DNA of 10,469 nt from Candidatus Cloacimonadota bacterium (lineage in GTDB: Bacteria > Cloacimonadota > Cloacimonadia > Cloacimonadales > JAJBBL01). Under the pieces are notes generated by a model, which did not search any database, was not told where the DNA came from, and saw nothing but the letters and a program-made list of their open reading frames with translations. The stretch covers positions 1 to 10,469 of the forward strand of contig JAJBBL010000178.1 of the NCBI GenBank assembly GCA_020532365.1. The letters run 5' to 3'. Position numbers and translations under genes: made by a program. Every line of letters begins with the position of its first letter. Position 1 is the first letter of the stretch. This document shows positions 1 through 6,825 of this stretch, piece after piece.

Positions 1-1266
1 ACTAAAGTTGTCATCGACAAGATTCACGAATTCAGCAAAGAGATCTCCAGCTCCGAAGAGATTGCACAGATCGGAACTATTTCAGCTAATAACGATCCAG
101 AGATCGGAAGACTTATTGCTGAGGCTATGGATTCTGTAGGCAAAGAGGGGATCATCAACGTTGAAGAAGCTAAATCAATTAGTACCTATTTAGAGAAAGT
201 CAAGGGAACACAGTTTGATCGTGGTTACGTATCTCCATATTTCGCAACTGATACTGACAAAATGATTGCAGAGCTTGCTGATCCATATATTCTCTTATAC
301 GACAAAAAAATCAGTGTAATGAAAGACTTGCTTCCGATTTTGCAAGAAGTTGCGCAATCAGGTAAACCACTCTTAATTATCGCTGAAGATATAGAGGGTG
401 AGGCGTTGGCTACACTCGTTGTCAACAAGCTTCGTGGCACTATCAACGTAGCCGCTGTTAAAGCACCAGGATTTGGTGACAGACGTAAAGCTATGATGGA
501 AGATATTGCTATCCTTACCGGTGGACAAGTAGTCTCCGAAGACTTAGGGCGCAAACTCGACAGCATTACAATCGCTGATCTTGGAAGTGCAAAGAAAGTT
601 ATCGTTGAAAAAGAGAATACCATTATCCGTGAAGGTGCCGGTACAAAAGAAGATATCGACGCAAGAGTAAAGCAGATTAAAACTCAAATCGAAGATACTA
701 CCTCCGATTACGATCGTGAGAAGCTTCAAGAAAGATTGGCCAAACTTACCTCAGGTGTCGCCGTTATCAAAATTGGCGCAGCTACAGAAACTGAGATGAA
801 AGAGAAAAAAGCGAGAGTTGATGACGCACTTCACGCTACAAGAGCTGCAGTTGAAGAGGGAATCGTCACCGGTGGTGGTGTATGTCTTGTTCACGCAACA
901 AAAGCTATTGACTCTATTGAGTTCAGCAATCACGAAGAGAAGGTTGCCGCTGATATTCTGAAAAAAGCTTTAGTTATACCCGCTTACCAGATTGCTAAGA
1001 ATGCAGGGGAAGAGGGTGCTATCGTAGTAGAGAAACTTAAAGAGAGTGACGACATTCACTTTGGTTTCAATGCTGACACAGCTGTTTTCGAAGACATTTA
1101 CAAAGCAGGAATCATTGATCCAGCTAAAGTTGTTCGCTCAGCAGTCCAACACGCAGTAAGTATTTCAGGATTGTTCTTGACAACAGAATGTATCATCACC
1201 GATATTAAGGAAGATGAGCCTCCGATGCCACCAATGCCAGGCGGCGGAATGGGCGGTATGTATTAA
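1..1266 (+). CDS. groEL: Chaperonin GroEL (Hsp60), 5'-truncated by the window edge
   Basis: This is the cytoplasmic ATP-driven chaperonin that folds proteins in a double-ring cage with GroES. The frame is open from base 1, so the gene begins upstream; 421 residues are present of about 545, and roughly the first 124 (N-terminal equatorial part with the nucleotide loop) are missing. Visible landmarks are QIGTISANN near residue 28, the apical-domain stretch KPLLIIAEDIEGEALATLVVN, the block VKAPGFGDRRKAMMEDIA, TSDYDREKLQERLAKL, and ARVDDALHATRAAVEEG. D275 of the fragment aligns with the catalytic Asp398 of the E. coli protein. The tail is PPMPPMPGGGMGGMY, the flexible Gly-Met tail preceded by Pro-Met repeats. 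Any ATG inside the fragment is internal, not a start. groES would be expected upstream, outside the window. A terminator follows at once, so groEL is the last gene of its transcript. Confidence 0.98.
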   Translation, partial: TKVVIDKIHEFSKEISSSEEIAQIGTISANNDPEIGRLIAEAMDSVGKEGIINVEEAKSISTYLEKVKGTQFDRGYVSPYFATDTDKMIAELADPYILLYDKKISVMKDLLPILQEVAQSGKPLLIIAEDIEGEALATLVVNKLRGTINVAAVKAPGFGDRRKAMMEDIAILTGGQVVSEDLGRKLDSITIADLGSAKKVIVEKENTIIREGAGTKEDIDARVKQIKTQIEDTTSDYDREKLQERLAKLTSGVAVIKIGAATETEMKEKKARVDDALHATRAAVEEGIVTGGGVCLVHATKAIDSIEFSNHEEKVAADILKKALVIPAYQIAKNAGEEGAIVVEKLKESDDIHFGFNADTAVFEDIYKAGIIDPAKVVRSAVQHAVSISGLFLTTECIITDIKEDEPPMPPMPGGGMGGMY

Positions 1267-1305
1267 TTACCTGAGTCGAGAATAGATAATAAATAAACCT
1301 TATCG

Positions 1306-1351
1306 AGCAATAGTTGTCCGCAAAACAGAGGGCAACTATTGCTTTATTTTT
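1306..1351 (+). terminator. Rho-independent terminator after groEL
   Basis: A 14-bp stem (1306-1319 pairing with 1330-1343, one G-U pair) encloses a 10-base loop and runs into TTTATTTTT. It lies 39 bases after the groEL stop and separates groEL from the ribosomal protein operon. Confidence 0.93.
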
Positions 1352-1382
1352 AAGGCATAAACTGTTGGAAGTCATTTCATCC

Positions 1383-1412
1383 TTGACATATATTACAGGT
1401 GTAAAATATTTT
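1383..1412 (+). promoter_or_regulatory. Possible promoter of the rplM operon
   Basis: A perfect TTGACA (1383-1388) is followed after 18 bases by TATTTT (1407-1412), a 4 of 6 match to a -10 box. The site lies between the groEL terminator and the rplM ribosome binding site, where a promoter is needed. The -10 is imperfect, and an FCB-group organism may use a different promoter consensus, so this is a moderate call. Confidence 0.45.
1388..1409. promoter_or_regulatory. Near-perfect 22-bp palindrome, possible operator
   Basis: The arms ATATaTTACA and TGTAAaATAT are separated by GG; 9 of 10 positions pair (only 1392/1405 do not). It fills the spacer between the putative -35 and -10 of the rplM promoter, the classic place for a repressor site. 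The core fits TACAnnTGTA, a pattern bound by BlaI/CopY-type repressors, but no such regulator is in the window, so identity is unknown. It is AT-rich, so chance symmetry is possible. Confidence 0.35.
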
Positions 1413-1447
1413 GACACGATAAACAATAACTAAGGAGAGTTGTCTTT

Positions 1448-1891
1448 ATGAGAACGCTTACACCAAAGAAGGACCAGATAGTCCAAGATTGGTTCTTGAT
1501 AGATGCTGAAGGTCAAACTTTGGGCAGATTATCTACCAATATCGCCAGAATTTTAAGAGGGAAGAATAAACCCTATTTCGTACCTCATATCGATACAGGC
1601 GATTACGTAGTAGTGATTAATGCTGATAAAGTGAAGCTTACAGGTAACAAAGAACTACAAAAAACTTATAAGAGTTATAGCGGTTATCCCGGTGGTTTAA
1701 AGATCACCCCATTCCTTAAAGTAAAGGAAGAAAAACCGGAAGAAATCATCCTGAAAGCTGTGAAAGGTATGCTCCCAAAAAACCCGATGGGAAGACAACA
1801 ATTAACTAAGCTTAAGGTATATCGCGGAAGCGAACACCCGCACGCGGCACAAAAGCCGACAGTGCTTACTTTTAATGAGATGGAGGCATAA
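1448..1891 (+). CDS. rplM: Large ribosomal subunit protein L13 (uL13)
   Basis: This is an early-assembly protein of the 50S subunit that binds 23S rRNA. At 147 residues it has the normal bacterial length. Recognisable blocks are the N-terminal DWFLIDAEGQTLGRLST, GKNKPYFVPHIDTGDYVVVINADKV near residues 38-60, and the family signature region VKGMLPKNPMGRQQLTKLKVY followed by GSEHPHAAQKP. The ATG at 1448 is preceded by TAAGGAG (1431-1437) at a spacing of 10 bases. It is the first gene of the operon and is followed by rpsI after 6 bases; this L13-S9 pair is conserved in nearly all bacteria and also in archaea and eukaryotic gene families. No anomalies are seen. Confidence 0.98.
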   Translation: MRTLTPKKDQIVQDWFLIDAEGQTLGRLSTNIARILRGKNKPYFVPHIDTGDYVVVINADKVKLTGNKELQKTYKSYSGYPGGLKITPFLKVKEEKPEEIILKAVKGMLPKNPMGRQQLTKLKVYRGSEHPHAAQKPTVLTFNEMEA

Positions 1892-1897
1892 AACAAT

Positions 1898-2284
1898 ATG
1901 CAATATTTTGACGCAGTTGGCAAAAGAAAGACTTCTGTTGCCCGTGTAAGAATTAGCCCAGGTACAGGAAAGAGAATTATTAATAACATCCAAATGAATC
2001 GCTACCTTGCTCGCGAAACTTTGGAGATGATCGTCGAGCAACCTTTACAGATTGCAGAACTTTCAGATAAAATTGACGTTAAAGTTAACGTCGTCGGTGG
2101 TGGGTTGTCAGGTCAAGCAGGCGCTATCAGACACGGTATTACCCGTGCATTAGTGAAGTATGACGAAACCCTTAAAGACGATTTGAAAAAGAAAGGCTTG
2201 TTGACCCGCGACTCTCGAATGGTCGAGAGAAAGAAGAGTGGAAGACCTAAAGCAAGAAAGAAATTCCAATTCTCTAAACGTTAA
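1898..2284 (+). CDS. rpsI: Small ribosomal subunit protein S9 (uS9)
   Basis: This 30S head protein has a C-terminal tail that reaches the P-site tRNA. It has 128 residues, which is typical. It opens with the expected FDAVGKRKTSVARVRISPGTG and carries the signature GGGLSGQAGAIRHGITRAL at residues 67-85. The C-terminal part is strongly basic (KKSGRPKARKKFQFSKR) and ends in the near-universal SKR, whose last Arg contacts the P-site anticodon stem in known structures. GGAGG at 1882-1886, inside the end of rplM, is a plausible ribosome binding site 11 bases before the ATG, so translation is probably coupled to rplM. A 147-base gap follows before rpsB. Confidence 0.98.
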   Translation: MQYFDAVGKRKTSVARVRISPGTGKRIINNIQMNRYLARETLEMIVEQPLQIAELSDKIDVKVNVVGGGLSGQAGAIRHGITRALVKYDETLKDDLKKKGLLTRDSRMVERKKSGRPKARKKFQFSKR

Positions 2285-2303
2285 TACCAATATAAACAAA
2301 AAC

Positions 2304-2403
2304 CAACTTCTCTTAGGAGTTGCAAAGCGGTGTGCTCAACAGGTAGTGGTTCGTCCAGAATACGAATCACTACGCTTGAGTATTGAATTGCGTGTATCCT
2401 GAG
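2304..2403 (+). ncRNA. Candidate structured mRNA leader upstream of rpsB
   Basis: The rpsI-rpsB gap contains several inverted repeats. The strongest is an 11-bp stem, 2343-2353 with 2363-2373 (one G-U), closing a 9-base loop. It is nested in a 7-bp stem, 2333-2339 with 2376-2382 (one G-U), then a 5-bp stem, 2321-2325 with 2388-2392 (one G-U), and a basal 7-bp stem, 2312-2318 with 2397-2403 (one G-U). A competing 8-bp hairpin, 2304-2311 with 2315-2322, overlaps the basal strands, so two folds exclude each other. No T-run follows, so it is not a simple terminator. TATAAA at 2291-2296 could be a -10 box starting a transcript near 2303, but no good -35 is seen. S2 is known to repress rpsB-tsf in other bacteria through the leader; that this is such a site is inference. 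I do not recognise a named RNA family. Confidence 0.5.
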
Positions 2404-2431
2404 TGAAAAATAAAAACCGTAAGGAGTATAT

Positions 2432-3259
2432 ATGTCAGTTGTTCAAATGAAACAATTGCTTGAGTCCGGTGTACACTTCGGACATCAAACCCACAAATGG
2501 AACCCCAAAATGAAGAAATATATCTTCATCAAAAGAAATGGGATACATATCATTGACCTTAAACAGACCGTTGACGCTATCAACGAAGCTTATATGTTTA
2601 TCCGTGAAGCAGCTTCAAGAGGAGAATACGTCCTCTTTGTAGGTACTAAAAAGCAATCAAAAGACGCTATCGAAGCAGCTGCTAAAAAAAGTGGCGCATT
2701 CCACGTAAGTAATAGATGGTACGGTGGTATGCTGACCAATATGGAAACTATTAGAAAAAGTATCGCTAAATTAGACTATTATGAATATCTCGTCGAAAGT
2801 GGTACCATCAATAGCTTCACTAAACTCGAAGCTACCAGAATGAAAAGAAATTATGATAAAATACTTAACGCGCTCGGCGGTATCAGAGGAATGGACGCAC
2901 TCCCCAGCGCTGTGGTTATTATCGATACTATGTATGAAGAGATTGCAGTGTTAGAAGCAAGAAAGCTTAAAATACCTATCGTCGGAATGGTCGATACAAA
3001 CTGTGACCCAGATCTCATTGACTATGTTATCCCAGCCAATGATGACGCAATTAGAGCAATCCATTTAATTACTGATATTCTGGCAAATGCTGTCGTCGAA
3101 GGGCGCCAAATTATGATGGAAGGAAGCGCTGACGAACCTAAAGCAGAAACTGAAACTGACGTAGAAGAAATAGATAAAGAGGAGTTAGTCGAAGAACTTA
3201 AAATGGAAGAGAATGATTTCGACGACGTAAAAGAAGAGACTGACGAAAAAGAAGAATAA
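2432..3259 (+). CDS. rpsB: Small ribosomal subunit protein S2 (uS2), with acidic C-terminal tail
   Basis: This late-assembling 30S protein sits between head and body of the subunit and works with S1 docking. It has 275 residues. The core is clear: GVHFGHQTHKWNPKMKKYIF near residues 13-32, VLFVGTKKQSKDAI near 67-80, NRWYGGMLTN near 94-103, GGIRGMDALPSAVVIIDT and IPIVGMVDTNCDPDLIDYVIPANDDA. After the core the last 46 residues form an acidic tail with 24 Asp or Glu. RWYGG carries Tyr where Leu is common. The start ATG follows AAGGAG (2421-2426) by 5 bases. The gene is separated from rpsI by a probable structured leader and followed by tsf after 48 bases, the usual S2-EF-Ts pairing. Confidence 0.98.
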   Translation: MSVVQMKQLLESGVHFGHQTHKWNPKMKKYIFIKRNGIHIIDLKQTVDAINEAYMFIREAASRGEYVLFVGTKKQSKDAIEAAAKKSGAFHVSNRWYGGMLTNMETIRKSIAKLDYYEYLVESGTINSFTKLEATRMKRNYDKILNALGGIRGMDALPSAVVIIDTMYEEIAVLEARKLKIPIVGMVDTNCDPDLIDYVIPANDDAIRAIHLITDILANAVVEGRQIMMEGSADEPKAETETDVEEIDKEELVEELKMEENDFDDVKEETDEKEE

Positions 3260-3307
3260 ATTAAGCAGCTGAACTGAAGAATAGCTTGTAAGAAAGGAGA
3301 GTAAAGA

Positions 3308-3901
3308 ATGGAAATTACTGCAAGTATGGTCAAAGAACTCCGTGAAAAAACCGGAGCCGGTATGATGGACTGTAAAAAAGCTTTAGTCCATACCAATGGG
3401 AATATGGACGAGGCTGTTAAATACCTCAGAGAAAAGGGGATTAGTAAAGCTGCTTCAAAAATGGAAAGAGAAGCAAAAGAAGGTAGAATATATGCTTATA
3501 TTCATTCCAATAATAGACTCGGTGTGTTAGTTGAAGTTAACTGCGAAACTGACTTCGTAGCAAGAACTGAAGATTTTGAAGAGCTCTGTAAAAACATTGC
3601 TATGCATATCGCCGCTTCGAATCCGATGGCTGTAAATGAAGAGCAGCTCGATCAAGAACTGCTAAAAAAAGAATACGAAATCTACTATAATAAAGCTATC
3701 AACGAAGGGAAACCTGAAAATATAGCTAAAAAAGTGGCCGATGGACAAATCCAAAAATATGTCGCCCAAAACTGTTTGATGGAACAAGAATACGTTCGCG
3801 ATCCAGACAAAACCGTTAAAGTTATGCTTACCGAAGCTATCTCAAAAATGGGAGAGAATATCCAGATTGCCAGGTTCGAAAGATATTCATTGGGTGAGTA
3901 A
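3308..3901 (+). CDS. tsf: Elongation factor Ts, short form
   Basis: EF-Ts is the guanine nucleotide exchange factor that releases GDP from EF-Tu. At 197 residues it is the short form, like that of Thermus (about 196), compared with about 283 in E. coli. The N-terminal UBA-like domain is seen at residues 1-50 (MVKELREKTGAGMMDCKKAL), followed by GRIYAYIH and the EF-Tu-contacting TDFVAR motif at 81-86. The C-terminal part (KYVAQNCLMEQEYVRDPDKTV) closes the single core subdomain; the second core half of the long form is absent. The ATG is preceded by AAAGGAGA (3293-3300) at 7 bases, a strong ribosome binding site. The stop TAA is one base from the pyrH start, so translational coupling is likely. 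Confidence 0.97.
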   Translation: MEITASMVKELREKTGAGMMDCKKALVHTNGNMDEAVKYLREKGISKAASKMEREAKEGRIYAYIHSNNRLGVLVEVNCETDFVARTEDFEELCKNIAMHIAASNPMAVNEEQLDQELLKKEYEIYYNKAINEGKPENIAKKVADGQIQKYVAQNCLMEQEYVRDPDKTVKVMLTEAISKMGENIQIARFERYSLGE

Positions 3902-3902
3902 A

Positions 3903-4625
3903 ATGCCACAATACGAACCGGAAAAGATACAACGTGTAGTCCTTAAAATCAGCGGCGAGTTCTTAGCTGGTGATAGAGGATACGGCTATGATCACGACGT
4001 GCTTGAGAGACTGGCCGAAGAACTGATTGATATCAAAAAATTAGGTATAAGTGTCGGTATTGTGATTGGGGGCGGAAACCTCTATAGAGGAGCTAAAGGT
4101 GAGGCTGAAGGGTTAGATCGGGTGACCGGCGATAACGTTGGAATGCTCGCTACTATCCAAAATAGCTTGGTGCTAAACGACTATATTAGACGGATGAACT
4201 TCCAAGCAGAAGTGTTCTCAGCACTACAATGTGATAAAGTCTGCCACTTCTATATCCCGAGAGAAGCGGAAGTCTCTCTACGTAAAGGGAGAATAGTTCT
4301 ACTGGCTGCCGGTACAGGCAACCCTTTCTTTACAACCGATACCGCTGCCGTATTAAGAGCTGTCGAACTTAAAGCTGATCTCGTTTTGAAAGGGACTAAA
4401 GTTGACGGAGTATTCAGCTCAGATCCGGTTAAGAATAAAAAGGCTGTTTTCTACCCTGAAATAACCTTCGATGAAGTACTTGCCAAAAGACTTAACGTTA
4501 TGGATATGACGGCGTTCTCCCTTGCAAGAGATAACAATATTCCGATTAAAGTGTTTAATATCACAAAAAAAGGTAATATCAGAGCCGCTATTCTGAAAAG
4601 AGATGAAGGTACCTTTATTTACTAA
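3903..4625 (+). CDS. pyrH: UMP kinase (uridylate kinase)
   Basis: This hexameric cytoplasmic kinase of the amino-acid kinase fold makes UDP from UMP and ATP in pyrimidine synthesis. It has 240 residues, the family norm. Motifs seen are LKISGE (K15, S17-G18-E19) for ATP, GGGN at 56-59 followed by RG, DRVTGDNVGMLAT at 72-84 at the UMP site, GTGNPFFTTDTAA at 137-149, and KVDGVFSSDP. Residue 136 is Ala where most members have Gly. An in-frame ATG at 3867 lies inside tsf and would add 12 unrelated residues; ATG 3903 gives the normal N-terminus and has GGGTGAG (3892-3898) in front, so it is preferred. The gene sits between tsf and frr, the common bacterial order. Confidence 0.97.
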   Translation: MPQYEPEKIQRVVLKISGEFLAGDRGYGYDHDVLERLAEELIDIKKLGISVGIVIGGGNLYRGAKGEAEGLDRVTGDNVGMLATIQNSLVLNDYIRRMNFQAEVFSALQCDKVCHFYIPREAEVSLRKGRIVLLAAGTGNPFFTTDTAAVLRAVELKADLVLKGTKVDGVFSSDPVKNKKAVFYPEITFDEVLAKRLNVMDMTAFSLARDNNIPIKVFNITKKGNIRAAILKRDEGTFIY

Positions 4626-4643
4626 AAATTAATGGAGAAGAAG

Positions 4644-5198
4644 ATGAACGACGTATTGAAGATGCTCGAAGATAAGATGCAAAAAACATTTGAATCTATG
4701 AGTAACCAATTCATTAAATTACGCACTGGTAGAGCAAGTGTTTCAATATTGGACGACATTAAAATCAATTATTACGGTGAGCCTACACCTGTTAAACAAC
4801 TATGTAATATCTCAACACCAGAACCTCGCTTGATCGTTATACAACCTTGGGATAAAACATCGCTTACTGATATAGAAAAAGCTATCCTGTCTGCTAATAT
4901 CGGGATTACACCCGAAAATGATGGGAAAGTTATTAGACTGCCATTCCAACCACTCACCGAAGAAAAGAGAAAAGAGATAGTTAAACAAATTAAAAAGCTC
5001 TCTGAAGATACTAAGATCGGTGTCAGAAATATTCGTCGCGAAGGGAATGATATGGCTAAACAAAAAGAAAAAGATAGCGAAATAACCGAAGATGAACATA
5101 AAAGATATCAGAAAGATATTCAAGATCTGACTGATAAATGGATCGATAAAATTACAGAGGCTGCAAATAATAAAGAAAGTGAAGTAATGTCGATCTAA
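4644..5198 (+). CDS. frr: Ribosome recycling factor
   Basis: RRF acts with EF-G to split the post-termination ribosome. The protein is 184 residues from ATG 4644, close to the usual 185. Domain I (three-helix bundle) includes LRTGRA at 26-31 and the C-terminal helices with RNIRRE at 128-133, where R132 matches the essential Arg132 of E. coli. Domain II covers about residues 31-104, with YYGEPTPVKQL and IQPWDK. An in-frame ATG at 4632 would add four residues, but GGAG at 4634-4637 lies 6 bases before ATG 4644 and would be used up by the earlier start, so 4644 is chosen. It lies 18 bases after pyrH and 12 bases before the ferredoxin gene. Confidence 0.96.
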   Translation: MNDVLKMLEDKMQKTFESMSNQFIKLRTGRASVSILDDIKINYYGEPTPVKQLCNISTPEPRLIVIQPWDKTSLTDIEKAILSANIGITPENDGKVIRLPFQPLTEEKRKEIVKQIKKLSEDTKIGVRNIRREGNDMAKQKEKDSEITEDEHKRYQKDIQDLTDKWIDKITEAANNKESEVMSI

Positions 5199-5210
5199 GA
5201 GGTGATTTTG

Positions 5211-5387
5211 ATGAAGTATATAATCACTTCTGAATGTGTGAATTGTGGTGAATGTGTGGATGTTTGCCCTGTATCTGCTATCATCGATGGTGAAGAACAC
5301 TACTTCATTACAGATGCCTGCATCTGCTGCGGTAAATGCGTTGAAGTATGCCCCGTTGAAGCAATACATATAAATAATAAAAAGTAA
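5211..5387 (+). CDS. Small 2[4Fe-4S] ferredoxin (clostridial type)
   Basis: This is a 58-residue low-potential electron carrier of the cytoplasm. It has two complete cluster motifs: C9-x2-C12-x2-C15-x3-C19-P and C37-x2-C40-x2-C43-x3-C47-P. They are arranged as a duplicated half with CPVSAI and CPVEAI after each. Each cluster takes three Cys from one motif and one from the other in this family. A ninth Cys, C39, gives the motif the form CICC. A GTG at 5202 is in frame, but the ribosome binding sequence AGAGGTGA (5198-5205) overlaps it and fits ATG 5211, 5 bases further on. It is the last gene of the translation operon, followed by a terminator. Partner enzymes such as pyruvate:ferredoxin oxidoreductase or hydrogenase are common for this family, but none is in the window. 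Confidence 0.94.
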   Translation: MKYIITSECVNCGECVDVCPVSAIIDGEEHYFITDACICCGKCVEVCPVEAIHINNKK

Positions 5388-5436
5388 CCTCCCGATTCTA
5401 AGTGGTGAATAGGAGATTGGTTTCCAAATAAATTCG

Positions 5437-5474
5437 AAACGGAGTGCTTCTCTTACCAGGAGTGCTTCGTTTTT
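5437..5474 (+). terminator. Rho-independent terminator ending the rplM-ferredoxin operon
   Basis: 5437-5451 pairs with 5458-5472 without a mismatch (15 bp, of which four are G-U) around a 6-base loop (CTTACC), with TTTTT at 5470-5474. Because the G-U pairs become A-C mismatches in the complementary RNA, the hairpin works only for + strand transcripts, in line with gene direction. The arms also read as a direct repeat, GGAGTGCTTC at 5441 and 5459. Confidence 0.8.
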
Positions 5475-5514
5475 CGTTTATAGAGTTAACATTTATTAGT
5501 AGTGAGAATCGTCT

Positions 5515-6777
5515 ATGAAAGTATTAGTTATTGGTAATGGTGGACGTGAGAGCGCCATCGTCAGAACATTGTCAAAGAGTAGCAAAGTTAGCCAAGTTTT
5601 TGCTTCGCCCGGTAATGTTGGTATGCTAAAAGAGGCAAAGTTGCTCGAATTTAAGAGCTTTCAGGATACCTATAACGAGATTGTTAATAATAGAATCGAC
5701 CTTGTAATAGTAGGACCTGAACAATATCTCAGCGAAGGGATTGTAGACTACTTGTCAGAACGTAAAGTGCCGGTAATTGGACCTACAAAACAGGCCGCAA
5801 TGCTCGAAAGTAGCAAAGTTTATGCCAAAGAACAGATGCAAAGATATAACATACCTACCGCTGAATTCGCCAGCTTTACCTCACTTAAAGATGCACAAAA
5901 CTACATTAAAAAAGCTAAATACCCCTTGGTTATCAAAGCCGATGGATTGGCTGCCGGTAAAGGGGTGGTCATTGCAGATAACTATGAACAGGCAAGTAAT
6001 GCCCTTGTCCAAATGATGGATGAGTTGGCTTTCGGTAATGCCGGCGCGAGAGTTGTGATAGAAGAGTATTTGGTAGGCTGGGAAGGCTCAGTGTTTGCAT
6101 TTACTGATGGCGACGATTATAAGTTAACCATATTTTCGCAAGACCATAAGAGAATCTTAGACGGTGATTTAGGGGCTAATACCGGTGGAATGGGCGCTTA
6201 TGCTCCGCTCGATTTAGCTGCACCATACATACAAGAGATTGAGAAAAGTGTGTTTCAGCCTCTATTTAATGGACTCAAAAAGGAAGGGGTTAAATACCAA
6301 GGAATACTCTATGCCGGAATGATCTTTACTGAAAAAGGACCTTATGTCCTTGAATATAATTGCCGCTTAGGAGATCCGGAGACACAAGCGGTGTTGCCAC
6401 TGCTTAAAACTGACTTTATTGATATTTGTGAGGCGATTGATTCTGAGCAGATACGACACTTGAACCTCGAATGGTCTGACCAGTACGCGGTTAATATAGT
6501 GGCTGCCTCTCAAGGCTATCCTGATAAATATGATAAGGGGAAACTGATAACCGTTGACCCGAAACTATACGATATTGAAGGGGTTGAGCTGTTCTATGCC
6601 AACGTTGCAAAAAAAGATAATAGCGATAACCTTTACACAGACGGAGGGCGTGTGCTCTCGCTGACTGCATTAGCGGAAAGCTTAGATGATTCTATTGTCA
6701 AAGCCTACTCCGCAATGGATTTAATTCACTTTGAGAATATGTACTACCGAAAAGACATTGCGCGTAATCGGTCTTAA
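5515..6777 (+). CDS. purD: Phosphoribosylamine--glycine ligase (GAR synthetase)
   Basis: This enzyme joins glycine to phosphoribosylamine with ATP, the second step of purine synthesis in the cytoplasm. It has 420 residues, the normal length of the monofunctional form. The N-terminal PurD domain opens with GNGGRE at residues 7-12. The ATP-grasp domain has the ADGLAAGKGV loop at about 142-151, DHKRILDGDLGANTGGMGAYAP ending near 231, and the metal-binding EYNCRLGDPETQ at 280-291. The C-terminal domain has GGRVLSLTALAESLDDS and a final YYRKDIAR. GWEGS at 188-192 and GPEQYL near 69 differ from the usual GEExS and GPExPL forms, though neither removes a catalytic group I can name. An in-frame stop at 5503-5505 fixes ATG 5515 as the first start; only a weak AGTGAG (5501-5506) precedes it. 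The gene follows a terminator, so it needs its own promoter, which I could not identify. Confidence 0.97.
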   Translation: MKVLVIGNGGRESAIVRTLSKSSKVSQVFASPGNVGMLKEAKLLEFKSFQDTYNEIVNNRIDLVIVGPEQYLSEGIVDYLSERKVPVIGPTKQAAMLESSKVYAKEQMQRYNIPTAEFASFTSLKDAQNYIKKAKYPLVIKADGLAAGKGVVIADNYEQASNALVQMMDELAFGNAGARVVIEEYLVGWEGSVFAFTDGDDYKLTIFSQDHKRILDGDLGANTGGMGAYAPLDLAAPYIQEIEKSVFQPLFNGLKKEGVKYQGILYAGMIFTEKGPYVLEYNCRLGDPETQAVLPLLKTDFIDICEAIDSEQIRHLNLEWSDQYAVNIVAASQGYPDKYDKGKLITVDPKLYDIEGVELFYANVAKKDNSDNLYTDGGRVLSLTALAESLDDSIVKAYSAMDLIHFENMYYRKDIARNRS

Positions 6778-6810
6778 ATGAGGTATTGGAATTTGATTTG
6801 TATTAGTAGA

Positions 6811-6818
6811 AAAGGAGG
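6811..6818 (+). promoter_or_regulatory. Strong ribosome binding site deciding a TTG start
   Basis: AAAGGAGG lies 7 bases before TTG 6826. The alternative in-frame ATG at 6778, touching the purD stop, has no such sequence upstream. This site makes the TTG the likely start of the large C25 protein. Confidence 0.85.
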
Positions 6819-6825
6819 AGTAGCA

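Noticed and set aside
1411..1416. Second perfect TTGACA upstream of rplM
   Set aside because: The -10 position 17 bases downstream falls in the ribosome binding site (AGGAGA region), with no TATAAT-like sequence, so it is unlikely to be a promoter.
2326..2382. tRNA-like words (GCTCAACAGGTAG and GGTTCG) in the rpsI-rpsB gap
   Set aside because: The D-arm would not pair, there is no anticodon arm or acceptor stem of proper length, and the segment is too short. The bases fit the nested leader stems better.
3260..3307. Short complementary words (AAGC and GCTT) between rpsB and tsf
   Set aside because: The pairing is only a few bases long with a large loop and no T-run; it is not convincing as a terminator or regulatory hairpin.
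3867..3902. Upstream ATG extension of pyrH overlapping tsf
   Set aside because: The extra 12 residues do not resemble UMP kinase N-termini, and ATG 3903 gives the normal protein length.
4812..5369. 185-codon antisense open frame across frr and the ferredoxin gene
   Set aside because: It is opposite two clearly recognised genes, shows no known motif, and its Phe/Ile-rich composition is what the antisense of this coding sequence would give.
5388..5430. Weak pairing of CCGATT with GATTGG after the ferredoxin stop
   Set aside because: It has six pairs, two of them G-U, and a large loop without a T-run; the true terminator hairpin lies just downstream.
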